From CAZWDL01 sp964632995 (GTDB lineage: Bacteria; Bacteroidota; Bacteroidia; Chitinophagales; Saprospiraceae), in the NCBI GenBank assembly GCA_964632995.1, contig CAZWDL010000042.1, forward strand, positions 1 to 52,609: 52,609 nucleotides of DNA, given 5' to 3'. The position numbers and the translations under genes are program-made. Below the pieces are notes generated by a model. The model made no database searches. It saw nothing but the letters and a program-made list of their open reading frames with translations, and was not told the DNA's origin. Shown here in pieces: positions 1 to 8,301 of the stretch (its first letter is position 1; each line of letters starts with the position of its first letter).

Positions 1-454
1 TACCCAGATCTACATCGAAGCGGGAGGCCATGGCGCCCCTATTCCCCTGCGGCCGGTTGCCACCCGTCGGCCCGCCCGCTCCGGGACCGGACATACCAAA
101 GGAAACCGTCTTTTCCATGGGTTCGTAACCGAGGAAGCTGATACGAAGAGAGAACTGCCCGACGATGGGTAGTTTTTCCAGACTAAAATCGCCGTTTTCT
201 TCTGTAATTTGACCGTCAATAAGCCGTTCCTGAGGACTGCCGCTGACGGTATCGAAGCGCATGGCGTAAAGTTGGACGGTAGCGTAGGCCACTCCCTGAC
301 CGTTTTCATCGACGATCTTGCCGTAAAAACGACCGATGTTTCGGTCCTGGCGTTCTCCCGATCCGCCCGGCGCTCCGGCGGGGCGCTGCGCCAGCAGTGT
401 GATGCCGCCAAGCATCATCAGCACTAAAAGCTTTATTTTTATTATCTTATTCAT
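1..454 (-). CDS. N-terminal part of an outer-membrane receptor with carboxypeptidase regulatory-like domain (partial)
   Basis: The reading frame starts at the ATG at 454-452 and stays open to the left edge, so about 151 codons are visible and the C-terminus lies outside the window. The first residues (MNKIIKIKLLVLMMLGG) form a signal peptide ending near LLAQ. After it comes one Ig-like carboxypeptidase regulatory repeat, with the diagnostic pieces 'GRFYGKIVDENGQGVAYATV', 'ITEENGDFSLEKLP' and 'LRISFLGYEP'. A Gly/Pro/Asn-rich linker follows. In Bacteroidota this arrangement precedes a plug and a 22-strand beta-barrel of the TonB-dependent or 'outer membrane beta-barrel family' receptors. The barrel is not visible, so the ligand is unknown. 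The next gene (684, plus strand) is divergent. Confidence 0.75.
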   Translation of the reverse strand, partial: MNKIIKIKLLVLMMLGGITLLAQRPAGAPGGSGERQDRNIGRFYGKIVDENGQGVAYATVQLYAMRFDTVSGSPQERLIDGQITEENGDFSLEKLPIVGQFSLRISFLGYEPMEKTVSFGMSGPGAGGPTGGNRPQGNRGAMASRFDVDLG

Positions 455-635
455 CCTTGTATGGTTAATATTTTTTCTTTTTTACAAAGAAAAGGGAATA
501 AACCATGTAAAATGAGGGTCAGTAGACCAGCCCGGCAAATCCGGAGTTGAAGCGGGCAAACAAAAAGACTTATTGAAAGGACGCCGGAATCACCACTTTG
601 ATCTCCGGAATGGTCTTGTTGATCGCTTTTTGAGT

Positions 636-664
636 TTTGTGCTGGGATTTTACCCCTAACTTTG
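636..664 (+). promoter_or_regulatory. Candidate Bacteroidota sigma-A promoter of the kinase/regulator operon
   Basis: A TAACTTTG box at 657-664 matches the Bacteroidota -7 consensus TAnnTTTG. A TTTG at 636-639 lies 17 nt upstream and fits the -33 element. Initiation would fall near 671, giving a short leader of about 13 nt before the ATG at 684. Consensus match only. Confidence 0.45.
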
Positions 665-683
665 CTTCAATGACAAGCGTGCT

Positions 684-1733
684 ATGAAATTGCTGAACAT
701 TAAAATTACGTCCGACCGGCTTTTCCGGCTCCTTTTCCATCTGCTCTTCTGGGGCATGTTGCTGGGATGGCCGATCTTCAGTTCGGCAGGTAATGAGAAG
801 TTCCGGGAATTCGTCATCAAGATGATTCCGGTATCGCTTATGCACATCCCGCTATTCCTGATTAATACCGAGTGGCTCATTCCGGGAGTGCTCCGAAAAC
901 GGGGAGTGGGTTCCTATCTCTTGTCCCTGCTGGCCCTGATTGTTTCCTTTACAGTACTGCAGCTGGCCATGCGAGGCTGGGTTCTGGGCTCCGAGCCTCT
1001 ATTCCAGTTGCGTTATGTTTTCATCACCGTGGTCTTTGTACTGATGGTCACCGGCATCGCCACCGCCTACGGATTCATTACCGACATGGTCGATCAGGAG
1101 AAAGCCCGGCAGGAAGAGCAGCAGGAACGCCTGCAATCAGAACTCGGCTTCCTACGCTCGCAGATCAGCCCGCATTTCATCTTCAATATCCTCAACAGCA
1201 TCGTTTATCTCATCCGCTCCAAGTCGAACCAGGCCGAAGCAGTGACCATCAAACTCTCCGAACTCATGCGCTACCTGCTCTACCAGGAAAGCCACAAGCA
1301 GGTGCCGCTGGAACAGGAGGTCGCTTACCTGAGCAACTATGTGGAGCTGCAGCGTCTGCGTTTCGAGGAAGATGTATCTATACACTTTGATGTCGAGGGA
1401 GAGGCTACGGCGCAGGTGCTCGAGCCCATGCTGCTGATTCCCTTTGTAGAAAATGCTTTTAAGCACGGGGTAGGTATGATCGAAGATCCGCTCATCGGCA
1501 TCCGGCTGATCATCTCGGAAAAGGAACTCCTTTTTTCCGTAAGGAACAAAATCGCTCCGGAGCCGCCGGAGGATAAGGATACCAGTTCGGGCATCGGCCT
1601 GCGCAATGTACAGCGACGCCTGGAACTGCTCTACCCCAAAAAGCACCACTTAGATATTGATGCTGAAAACGGCTGGTTCCAGGTGACCCTGCAATTGACG
1701 CTGGACCGCGTATACGAAAAGGCCGCCGTATGA
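684..1733 (+). CDS. LytS/YpdA-type sensor histidine kinase
   Basis: A 349-residue membrane kinase of the His_kinase (PF06580) plus HATPase_c type. Four hydrophobic segments occupy roughly residues 12-33, 45-62, 77-100 and 110-132, with no large periplasmic sensor domain. A short coiled coil (136-155) leads to the H-box 'SQISPHFIFNILNSI' with His164. The N-box is 'PFVENAFKHG' (Asn256) and the G-box is 'GIGLRNVQRRL' (about 302-312). The stop overlaps the start of the LytTR regulator by 4 bp, so the two form one two-component system and are translationally coupled. The signal cannot be read from the sequence because the sensor is only the membrane bundle. Confidence 0.93.
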   Translation: MKLLNIKITSDRLFRLLFHLLFWGMLLGWPIFSSAGNEKFREFVIKMIPVSLMHIPLFLINTEWLIPGVLRKRGVGSYLLSLLALIVSFTVLQLAMRGWVLGSEPLFQLRYVFITVVFVLMVTGIATAYGFITDMVDQEKARQEEQQERLQSELGFLRSQISPHFIFNILNSIVYLIRSKSNQAEAVTIKLSELMRYLLYQESHKQVPLEQEVAYLSNYVELQRLRFEEDVSIHFDVEGEATAQVLEPMLLIPFVENAFKHGVGMIEDPLIGIRLIISEKELLFSVRNKIAPEPPEDKDTSSGIGLRNVQRRLELLYPKKHHLDIDAENGWFQVTLQLTLDRVYEKAAV

Positions 1734-2443
1734 ACATGAAGTGTATCGTCGTCGATGATGAAAGCATGGCGCGCAAACTGCTCGCCGAAAACATCCGTCA
1801 GATTCCCTTTCTGGAGCTGGTCAAGTCGTGCAAAAACCCCTTCGAAGCCATGCAGGTGCTGGAGGAAGAAGAGATCGATTTAATGTTTCTCGATATTCAA
1901 ATGCCGGGGATGCTGGGCACCAAGTTTCTGGCCAGCCTGCGCCAAAAACCGCTGGTCATCTTTGTCACCGCCTACTCCAACTACGCTGTGGAAAGCTATG
2001 AACTCGACGTTGTCGACTACCTGCTCAAACCCGTTAGCATGGAGCGTTTCACCAAGGCGGCTTACAAGGCCCTGGAGGCGTGGCAGCAAAAGAAAGGCGC
2101 TCCTGCTACCCCCGAAGAACAAACCGGCGATTTCTTCGTCAATGTAGAATACTCACTGGTCAGAGTGCCTGTTCAGAAGATCACCCACATTGAAGGAATG
2201 AAAGACTATATCAAAATTTACCTGGATACAGCCGACAAGCCCATCATTACCAAATCGACCATGAAGTCCATCGAGGAAAAACTGCCGTCCCGGGGATTCA
2301 TGCGTGTCCACAAATCCTACATCGTCCACCTCGACAAGATCGAATCCATCCGCAGCCATACCATCAATATAGGCCGGCACGAGATCCCGGTGAGCGAAGC
2401 GAATATGGAAGAGCTGCTCCGCCAACTGAATACGCCGAAGTGA
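1730..2443 (+). CDS. LytTR-family response regulator
   Basis: A 237-residue regulator. The receiver domain (about 3-117) has the acidic pair Asp9/Asp10, phosphoacceptor Asp55 in 'LMFLDIQMPG', Thr80 and Lys100. A LytTR DNA-binding domain (about 135-235) follows, with 'IEGMKDYIKIYL', 'FMRVHKSYIVHLDKI' and 'EIPVSEANMEELL'. LytTR domains bind imperfect direct repeats upstream of targets, and the cognate kinase is the immediately preceding gene. A second in-frame ATG two codons downstream (1736) could also be the start. The TGA/ATG overlap favours translational coupling. Targets are not evident locally. Confidence 0.93.
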   Translation: MNMKCIVVDDESMARKLLAENIRQIPFLELVKSCKNPFEAMQVLEEEEIDLMFLDIQMPGMLGTKFLASLRQKPLVIFVTAYSNYAVESYELDVVDYLLKPVSMERFTKAAYKALEAWQQKKGAPATPEEQTGDFFVNVEYSLVRVPVQKITHIEGMKDYIKIYLDTADKPIITKSTMKSIEEKLPSRGFMRVHKSYIVHLDKIESIRSHTINIGRHEIPVSEANMEELLRQLNTPK

Positions 2444-2534
2444 AAAACGGCTCGCCTAACCCGGCATCAGATGTAAGAGCTTTGAACAACAGGGGAGTAC
2501 GATCTCTTAAAAAAGCGAACAGAAAACATAGGTT

Positions 2535-2990
2535 ATGAAAACACTCCGATTGTTACTCACTCTGAGTATATTTTCTCTTGCTTTTTTTACCATTGACGCG
2601 CAGGACATCCGCACTATCGTTATTGAGGGGTATGACAACCTCCAGTATTCCAAAGAAGAGATCGTCGCCGAACCGGGCGAACGCATCAAGGTGGTGATGA
2701 AAACCATCAGCGATCAACCCAAACAGACCATGGCGCTCAACTGGGTGCTGATCAAAAAGGACGTCAACCCTCGGGAGTTTGCCCTCACAGCTTCCCGCCA
2801 TCGCGATAACGGCTTCATCACACCAGGTTCTGAAGACAAAATCATCGCCCGAACGGAAATGGTCGGCGGCGGCAACCAGGACGCGGTCACCTTCACCGTC
2901 CCGGAGAAGCTGGGTTCCTATACGTACCTCTGCACCTTTCCCGGCCACTACATCGCCGGTATGAAAGGAACGCTGGTGGTTAAGGAATGA
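2535..2990 (+). CDS. Exported azurin/plastocyanin-like cupredoxin with one copper ligand replaced
   Basis: A 151-residue protein with a signal peptide (1-22, cleavage near DAQ) and a single cupredoxin fold. The C-terminal copper loop is typical: 'YLCTFPGHYIAGMKGTLVV' supplies Cys133, His138 and Met143. The first ligand of azurins is the His of an 'HNWV' motif. Here the segment reads 'TMALNWVLIKK', so that His is Leu68 (codon CTC, one base from CAC). Either the site is altered (type 1 copper weakened or lost), another residue substitutes, or this is a sequence error. It lies 91 bp after the regulator gene, with a leader of its own. Role unknown; periplasmic electron transfer is the usual family function. 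Confidence 0.8.
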   Translation: MKTLRLLLTLSIFSLAFFTIDAQDIRTIVIEGYDNLQYSKEEIVAEPGERIKVVMKTISDQPKQTMALNWVLIKKDVNPREFALTASRHRDNGFITPGSEDKIIARTEMVGGGNQDAVTFTVPEKLGSYTYLCTFPGHYIAGMKGTLVVKE

Positions 2991-3123
2991 GGGTCGAAGG
3001 ATTGCTTGAATGATTTGACTAAGAAAACGAGGCATGCCGGAAAGCTAAGGTGATGGCGGGGAGCGATGTACCTCATTCTCAAGTTCAGGAAAACTTCCGG
3101 GCGCTGCTTTCCGGCATCAGCCG

Positions 3124-4182
3124 TCAGGCCTGCTCCGATGTCAGGTACTTCTCCGCCAGCTCCAGATACCCGCGGGTCTTCTTTACCCACTTGTCGGCAT
3201 TTTTCTGATAGGAATCGTCGGCCAGGTGGCGGATGCTGAGCAGGGCGCGGATTAGGGCGCGCTGACTTTTGTAGAAATTGACCAGGGCGGCAGGGGGCTG
3301 ATCGCCGGTTTGCTCCGTGTAGACATTCAGAAACCGCTCACCAACCGTTTTAGCGTTTTTCATTTCACATTCCACGAACAGCAGAGCGAGATCCTCCACG
3401 GGATCGATGATGCGCAGTTCACGGTCGAACTCCAGACAGTCGATGATGACGGGCGGGTCGGTCAGGCAAACGTGCTCGGGGCGGAGGTCGCCGTGACCTT
3501 CCACGATATACCCTTCCCGGGCGCGGGCGGCCGGCAGCGAAGCGTGGTCGGACAGGAAGTGCAGTTGCTTCTCGCGAACGCTTATGGCCTCCGCCATGGG
3601 CAACCATTCCTTGAAAGTAAGCAGCTCTTTATGGTAATTCCTCAAATCGGTGGTAATACGGCTTACGTACGCATCGGCGGACAGCTTTTCCGGTTCTGCC
3701 TGCCGGTAAAAGCCGGCCAGTCGCTCTGCGGCGGCAGTGACACGGTCCATATCCACCCCCTGGTTGCCAATCTGATGATCGAGTAAGCATTTCCGGGGCA
3801 GACGCCGCATTTTGACCAGCCACTCCACCACTTCACCATGCTCTTCTTCAAGGTAGAGATCCCCTTCGGCATCCGCCCGGAGGGTTGCGATACCCAGGTA
3901 CACATCCGGCGCCAGGCGCCGGTTCAGGCGTATCTCTTCCTCGCAGTTTTTCCGCCGCGCCTTCAGCGTACGCAGATCCACCAGGTCGCGTTCTACCGGT
4001 TTTTTAAACTTGTATACATAGCGGTCGGTGAGAAAGACCCAGGACATATGGGTCTCCTCAACTTCCACGGAGGAAGGTCGTTCCGGGTAAGATACCGGCT
4101 GTTGCAAAAAAGCCACCTTCTCCTCCTCGGAAGGCGCTTCGATTTTTACCGGACCGCTGTTGTGCTTTTTACTGTTCGTCAT
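3124..4182 (-). CDS. COG2187-type aminoglycoside-phosphotransferase-like protein
   Basis: A 352-residue soluble protein with the hallmarks of COG2187. 'ETHMSWVFLTDRYVYKFKKPV' (about 43-63) is the nucleotide-binding N-lobe with its Lys. 'EGHGDLRPEHVCL' (229-241) contains the APH/choline-kinase-like catalytic loop His230-Gly-Asp232. 'IIDCLEFDRELRIIDPVEDL' (about 246-265) carries the metal-binding acidic residues. Many family members are fused to a C-terminal P-loop kinase domain (COG0645), which is absent here. The substrate is unknown for the family. It follows the PRPP synthetase gene on the same strand, with 175 bp and two hairpins between them, so co-transcription is possible but not certain. 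Confidence 0.8.
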   Translation of the reverse strand: MTNSKKHNSGPVKIEAPSEEEKVAFLQQPVSYPERPSSVEVEETHMSWVFLTDRYVYKFKKPVERDLVDLRTLKARRKNCEEEIRLNRRLAPDVYLGIATLRADAEGDLYLEEEHGEVVEWLVKMRRLPRKCLLDHQIGNQGVDMDRVTAAAERLAGFYRQAEPEKLSADAYVSRITTDLRNYHKELLTFKEWLPMAEAISVREKQLHFLSDHASLPAARAREGYIVEGHGDLRPEHVCLTDPPVIIDCLEFDRELRIIDPVEDLALLFVECEMKNAKTVGERFLNVYTEQTGDQPPAALVNFYKSQRALIRALLSIRHLADDSYQKNADKWVKKTRGYLELAEKYLTSEQA

Positions 4183-4281
4183 ACTTTGCGGGCGTTCCTT
4201 CCGGACGCCTGTTGCTTTACTTTAAGCCAAGTTACAATATCAATGCAGGATAAGAAAATTTCCGTAAAAGATTGATGGATA

Positions 4282-4329
4282 CTCGATGCTGCCAGATAAG
4301 CATCGAGGGAGTCACCAAGTGGTAACTCC
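4282..4329. terminator. Two adjacent hairpins between prs and the COG2187 gene
   Basis: CTCGATGCT (4282-4290) and AGCATCGAG (4299-4307) form a perfect 9-bp stem with an 8-nt loop. Directly next to it, GGAGTCACC (4308-4316) pairs with GGTAACTCC (4321-4329) with one mismatch over a 4-nt loop. Neither has a clean U-tract on the minus strand, where both genes lie, so this may be a weak terminator or an mRNA-processing or stability element. Confidence 0.4.
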
Positions 4330-4357
4330 ACGGATGAGTTTTCCTCTTTCTCGTTTT

Positions 4358-5387
4358 TTATTTCTGATTTCTCCTTTCCACAACCCGGTTGCCCAGCAGC
4401 TCGACGATGGAACCGCCCTCGTTGATGCGTTTGATCGCTTCGGCGAATAGCGGCGCTACATCCAGCACTTTCAGTTTTTCCACCACGGCTTCTGCTTCCA
4501 GCGGGGTTTGGGTAATGGTGTTGCTGACCACCACCTGATCCAGCGCCTCCCCGGCCAGGGCCTGATTGGCATCGCTGATGAAAGCGGCGTGCGTGGCAGC
4601 GGCGTATACCTTGGCGGCGCCGCCCGTCGTCGAGCAGCGCCCGCGGCGCCACCTGCATCGCCGTGGCGTCCGCCNNNNNNNNNNCGCTGGCGATCATATC
4701 GTCAAAGATGATGACGCTCTTTTCCTCCACCTCTCCTACTACGGCGCTGCCGCTGACCTCGCCCATACTGCGCTTTTTCTCCATAAAAATAAGCGGCACT
4801 TCGGCCTCCAGCCGTTCCTCCAGCACTTCCCGGAAGGCATCAGCCCGCTTGACGCCGCCCGCATCGGGCGACATGACGGCGAGATTCTTTTCGCCCAGCT
4901 CATCCAGAAAGTAATCGGCAAAGACGTTCTTGGCCTCCAGGTGCTCGTCGCGACAGCGAAAGGCATTCTGGTAAGCCTGCAAATTGTGTACGTCAACCGT
5001 AAGGATCCGGTCCGTCCCCACCGCTTCGAACAATCCGGCAATATAACGGGTAGTCACCGGATCCCGGGGCTTGGTCTTGCGATCCTTGCGCATATAGCAG
5101 AGATAGGGGGTGACCGCCGTCACATTGGCTGCTCCGGCATCCTTGATGGAGCCGAGAAAGAAGAGCAGGCGGCAAAGTTTGTCGTTGACACTGCGCTCAG
5201 CATCGGCCTGCAGTGACTGGACCACGTATACGTCCTGATTACGGACATTTTCCAGAATCCGGGCCTTGTGTTCGCCGTCTTCAAAGTCGCGCTCGATATG
5301 CTCCCCGAGCTTGACGCCGAGCCCGGCAGCTATTTTTTCTGCTAATTCTCGGGATTCGCTCAGGGCAAAAATTTTCAGGCCTTGCAT
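4358..5387 (-). CDS. prs: Ribose-phosphate pyrophosphokinase (PRPP synthetase), interrupted by an assembly gap and a frameshift
   Basis: It makes PRPP from ribose-5-phosphate and ATP for nucleotide, His and Trp synthesis. From the ATG at 5387 the frame reads 'LKIFALSESRELAEKIAAGL', 'ERDFEDGEHKARI', 'PYLCYMRKDRKTKPRDPVTT', 'DVHNLQAYQNAF' and 'VMSPDAGGVKRADAF', up to 'IIFDDMIAS'. There a 10-N gap hides the PRPP-binding GGT loop. After the gap the original frame reads 'QVAPRALLDDG' and then fails. One base must be dropped in the GGGCGGCGCC stretch (about 4610-4625) to continue as 'AAKVYAAATHAAFISDANQA' and finish with 'GGSIVELLGNRVVERRNQK' at the TAA at 4358-4360. The essential role of PRPP synthetase makes an assembly error by far the likeliest explanation. 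Total size (about 340 codons) is near the family norm. Confidence 0.85.
4675..4684. other. 10-N assembly gap inside prs
   Basis: Ten Ns fall exactly at the predicted Gly-rich PRPP-binding loop, in very GC-rich surroundings. The flank also needs a 1-base correction to restore the frame, so both gap length and flank are unreliable. Confidence 0.95.
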
Positions 5388-5446
5388 AGTATTGGGTTTG
5401 TATTCGTCGGATATGGCGTTTAGTCGCTCGCCCTTCAGGCTTCGAT

Positions 5447-5487
5447 GGTTTAGAAAGGGGAACTCCGTCCTTCTGAACTTCTAAACC
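5447..5487. repeat. Imperfect palindrome upstream of prs
   Basis: GGTTTAGAA (5447-5455) and TTCTAAACC (5479-5487) are perfect inverse complements around a 23-nt loop that itself contains AAGG/CCTT complements. Related words (TCTAAACTTCTAAACTT) follow at about 5511-5527. It lies in the divergent prs/oxidoreductase intergenic region and resembles the GGTTTGAG repeats at 14870-14990. Confidence 0.4.
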
Positions 5488-5625
5488 AAGGCCCGACAAA
5501 GTTGGGACTGTCTAAACTTCTAAACTTTGTTGCTCATTTACTTTATTTCTTAAAACCCTGCCCCGCAGGATGTTTAAACAAAAAAAAGCGGTACCTTTTT
5601 AAGGTAAGTACAAATTGCTCCCGCC

Positions 5626-7845
5626 ATGAAAGAAACACCAACCCTATCCAGAAGACATTTCCTGAAAAACACCGGCATGGTCGTCATCGGCTTTTCGCTA
5701 TTGAGCCGTTGCACACCCGGCGCCGACGATACCCCACCTTCCTACGGTGAGCCGCCGGAATCGCTTCCCGGCAGCCTGCGGGACCATCCCCGCATCGACG
5801 CCTGGCTGCAGGTGCTGGAAGACGGGCGCGTGCGCGTCTTCACCGGAAAAATTGAGCTCGGACAAGGCATTCGCATCGCCATCGCCCAGGTGGCGGCGGA
5901 GGAGCTGAATACCGCACCGGAACGCATTGAGGTCAACCTGGCGGAGACGGGCGTAACCCCCAACGAAGGCTATACCGCCGGCAGCCGCTCCATCGAGCAG
6001 AGCGCCATGTCGGTGCGCTACGCAGCGGCCGCAGCCAGTCAGCAGTTGCGTAACTTGGCGGCTGAGAAGCTGCGGACGCGCGCCGACCAACTGCTGCTTG
6101 ATGACGGCAACGTGCGGGTCCTCGGAAACGGCGCGGCCATGACCTTCGCCGAAGTGCTGGAAGGGCGGCAACTGGAAGGCAATGTGCCGCCGGACGTTCG
6201 CCCCAAGGCCAGGGAAGCGTACCAATGGGTCGGCAAACCCATTTCCCGCAATGACCTCGATGAGATTACTCAGGGAAAAACGCTTTATGTCCATGACCTG
6301 CGCTTTCCGGATATGGTGCACGCCCGCGTTATTCACCCGGCCGGCTACGGCGCCCGGCTACAGAGCTTCGACGAAGCCGGTCTGCGCAATAGCGTCGGCG
6401 GCATCCTGAAAATAGTTCGTGACGGCAGCTTCCTCGGCGTCATTACCGAAACGGAGTACCAGGCCGTCCAGGCACAGCGCTACCTGCGGAATAACGCGAC
6501 CTGGTCGACGCCTACCACTCTGCCTGCTGATCAGGACCTGGAGGAGTACCTTCGCGGCCTGCCCACCCAGTCGCAACAAGTGGAAGACAAGGGCAGCTTC
6601 GACGAATCGGCAGAGATCATCAAAGCCAGTTATTTTAAACCTTACGTCATGCACGGCGCTATCGGTCCCTCCTGCGCTGTCGCTCGCTACCAGGATGATC
6701 AGCTGGACGTCTGGTCACACAGCCAGGGTGTCTATCCCCTCCGCGACTCCATGCAGGAGTTGGTCGATTTGCCCCTGGAAAATATACATATCAAGGGCGT
6801 GCCCGGCGCCGGCTGCTACGGCCACAACGGCGCCGACGATGTGGCCGCCGAGGCGGCCCTGCTGGCCAAAGCCTTTCCCGGCCGCCACCTGCGCCTGCAG
6901 TGGTCGCGCTTCGACGAGCACGGCTGGGAGCCCTATGGCAGCGCCATGATCATGGAAACGGAAGCCAGCCTGGGCGAAGACGGCCGCATCAGCCAGTGGC
7001 GCTATAACGTCTGGTCGGATACCCACAGCACGCGCCCCGGCGGCGATCCGGCCCGCCTGCTGCCGGCGCTATATCTGGAGGAACCCTTCTCCACCGACGC
7101 CCGCGGCTACTTCGGCGGGGCCTACCGGAATGCGCCGCCCTACTACGACCTTCCCAATGTGAGAATCGACGCCCACGGCTTCGAAGGCCCCCTGCGCGTA
7201 TCGGCCCTGCGCAGCCTGGGCGCCTACGCCAATATCTTCGCTATCGAGTCCTTTATGGACGAACTGGCCGAACGGGCCGGCAAAGATCCGCTGGAATTCC
7301 GCCTGATACACGCCGCCGACGAGCGTAGCCGCGCCACCTTGGAAAAATTGCAGGAAATGACCGCGGAACAATCAACGGAAGCCGACGAAGGCCTCGGCTA
7401 CGCCTTCGCCCGCTACAAGAACAGCGCCTCCTACTGCGGCGTGGCCGTGAAGCTGCGCGTAGATCCGGACAGCAGCCAGGTGCAGCTCCAGGGCATGTGG
7501 GCCGCCATCGACGCCGGCGAGGTGATCAACCCCGACGGCCTGCGCAATCAGACCGAAGGTGGCATGGTGCAGTCGGCCAGCTGGACACTGAAGGAAGAGG
7601 TGAAATTCGACAAACAACACGTCAGCAGCCTCGACTGGACCTCCTACCCCATCTTCACCATGCAGGATACACCGCCCGAAATAGAAGTTGCCGTCATCGA
7701 CCGGCCGCAGGAGCCCGCNNNNNNNNNNGCCCTCGGCGCCGGGGAAGCCGCACAGGGACCGACGAGCGCGGCGATCGCCAACGCGGTGTTCCGGGCGAGT
7801 GGGCAGCGGATACGAAGGCTGCCGCTGGCTACCGCTATGTCCTGA
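5626..7845 (+). CDS. Tat-exported molybdopterin-binding oxidoreductase, large subunit (xanthine/aldehyde dehydrogenase family, IorB-like)
   Basis: About 739 codons, including an internal 10-N gap. The N-terminus has a Tat motif SRRHFLK (8-14) followed by a hydrophobic stretch and Cys29 (LLSRC, possible lipobox). Then come 'KIELGQGIRIAIAQVAAEEL' (first Moco-binding region), 'GVPGAGCYGHNGADDVAAEA' and, near the C-terminus, 'LGAGEAAQGPTSAAIANAV' with the catalytic-type Glu. This matches IorB/membrane-anchored aldehyde dehydrogenase large subunits, which hydroxylate or oxidise N-heterocycles or aldehydes in the periplasm. The partner [2Fe-2S] small subunit is normally adjacent, but the upstream gene is divergent prs and none is seen downstream. 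The partner must be elsewhere or lost. Substrate unknown. Confidence 0.88.
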   Translation: MKETPTLSRRHFLKNTGMVVIGFSLLSRCTPGADDTPPSYGEPPESLPGSLRDHPRIDAWLQVLEDGRVRVFTGKIELGQGIRIAIAQVAAEELNTAPERIEVNLAETGVTPNEGYTAGSRSIEQSAMSVRYAAAAASQQLRNLAAEKLRTRADQLLLDDGNVRVLGNGAAMTFAEVLEGRQLEGNVPPDVRPKAREAYQWVGKPISRNDLDEITQGKTLYVHDLRFPDMVHARVIHPAGYGARLQSFDEAGLRNSVGGILKIVRDGSFLGVITETEYQAVQAQRYLRNNATWSTPTTLPADQDLEEYLRGLPTQSQQVEDKGSFDESAEIIKASYFKPYVMHGAIGPSCAVARYQDDQLDVWSHSQGVYPLRDSMQELVDLPLENIHIKGVPGAGCYGHNGADDVAAEAALLAKAFPGRHLRLQWSRFDEHGWEPYGSAMIMETEASLGEDGRISQWRYNVWSDTHSTRPGGDPARLLPALYLEEPFSTDARGYFGGAYRNAPPYYDLPNVRIDAHGFEGPLRVSALRSLGAYANIFAIESFMDELAERAGKDPLEFRLIHAADERSRATLEKLQEMTAEQSTEADEGLGYAFARYKNSASYCGVAVKLRVDPDSSQVQLQGMWAAIDAGEVINPDGLRNQTEGGMVQSASWTLKEEVKFDKQHVSSLDWTSYPIFTMQDTPPEIEVAVIDRPQEPXXXXALGAGEAAQGPTSAAIANAVFRASGQRIRRLPLATAMS
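7719..7728. other. 10-N assembly gap inside the molybdopterin oxidoreductase gene
   Basis: The Ns interrupt the segment just before the active-site 'LGAGE'. Relatives read Pro-Pro/Ala-Leu-Gly-Ala-Gly-Glu with nothing between, and both flanks contain GCCC. The contig ends may therefore overlap, and little or nothing may really be missing. Confidence 0.9.
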
Positions 7846-7915
7846 TGACAAGCAGGTTTATTATGATATTTTCATTGATCAAGATCGCTCTGATAAGGGC
7901 ACAAAATCTATTGAT

Positions 7916-8080
7916 ATGTTAAGATCCACGCAAAATTTCCTCGCCGGCATTGCACTTATAGCTATAGGTGTGGTTTTGTTAACCTCCGGTATGGGCGCCG
8001 ACAGTTCGCTGGGGGGAGTGCTCATCGCGGTAGGTGGGCTTTTTTTGATCATGGGCGTTTTTAGAAAACGACAAGAGTGA
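7916..8080 (+). CDS. Small two-helix membrane protein
   Basis: A 54-residue protein starting at the ATG at 7916, with two hydrophobic helices (about 8-25 'FLAGIALIAIGVVLLTSG' and 32-48 'GGVLIAVGGLFLIMGVF') separated by a short loop, and a basic tail RKRQE. This is typical of short hypothetical inner-membrane proteins of Bacteroidota. The family was not recognised. It lies 70 bp after the oxidoreductase stop on the same strand and before a hairpin at 8093-8125, so it may be the last gene of that unit. Confidence 0.55.
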   Translation: MLRSTQNFLAGIALIAIGVVLLTSGMGADSSLGGVLIAVGGLFLIMGVFRKRQE

Positions 8081-8092
8081 ATGTAACAACTG

Positions 8093-8125
8093 AGAACTGC
8101 CGGATTTCAGAACTCTGGCAGTTCT
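8093..8125 (+). terminator. Terminator-like hairpin after the small membrane protein
   Basis: AGAACTGCC (8093-8101) pairs perfectly with GGCAGTTCT (8117-8125) around a 15-nt loop, 12 nt after the stop at 8080. No long T-run follows, so termination strength is uncertain. Its core resembles the hairpin at 32405-32435 (CTGCCAG/CTGGCAG). Confidence 0.45.
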
Positions 8126-8242
8126 ATACAGACGAAACCTTAGGTTACAAAACACTACCAAAAAATGCTTTGACTTTCGTGTCCCCCTTCCCTCAATAAC
8201 AGATAATTCGTAATTTGATCACGCAATTAATATTTTACTGCT

Positions 8243-8264
8243 TAGCTGTTGGGTTTAACAGCTA
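8243..8264. repeat. Short hairpin upstream of 8302 gene
   Basis: TAGCTGTT (8243-8250) and AACAGCTA (8257-8264) form a perfect 8-bp stem with loop GGGTTT, 37 nt before the ATG at 8302. It could be a leader structure or a small repeat. Confidence 0.35.
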
Positions 8265-8301
8265 ACAGCAAAATCATTCACCCGACTAAAAACACCTGAC
8301 G

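Noticed and set aside
872..1390. 172-aa open frame on the plus strand
   Set aside because: Lies inside the histidine kinase gene in another frame, with Ala/Arg/Gln-rich composition typical of a shadow frame.
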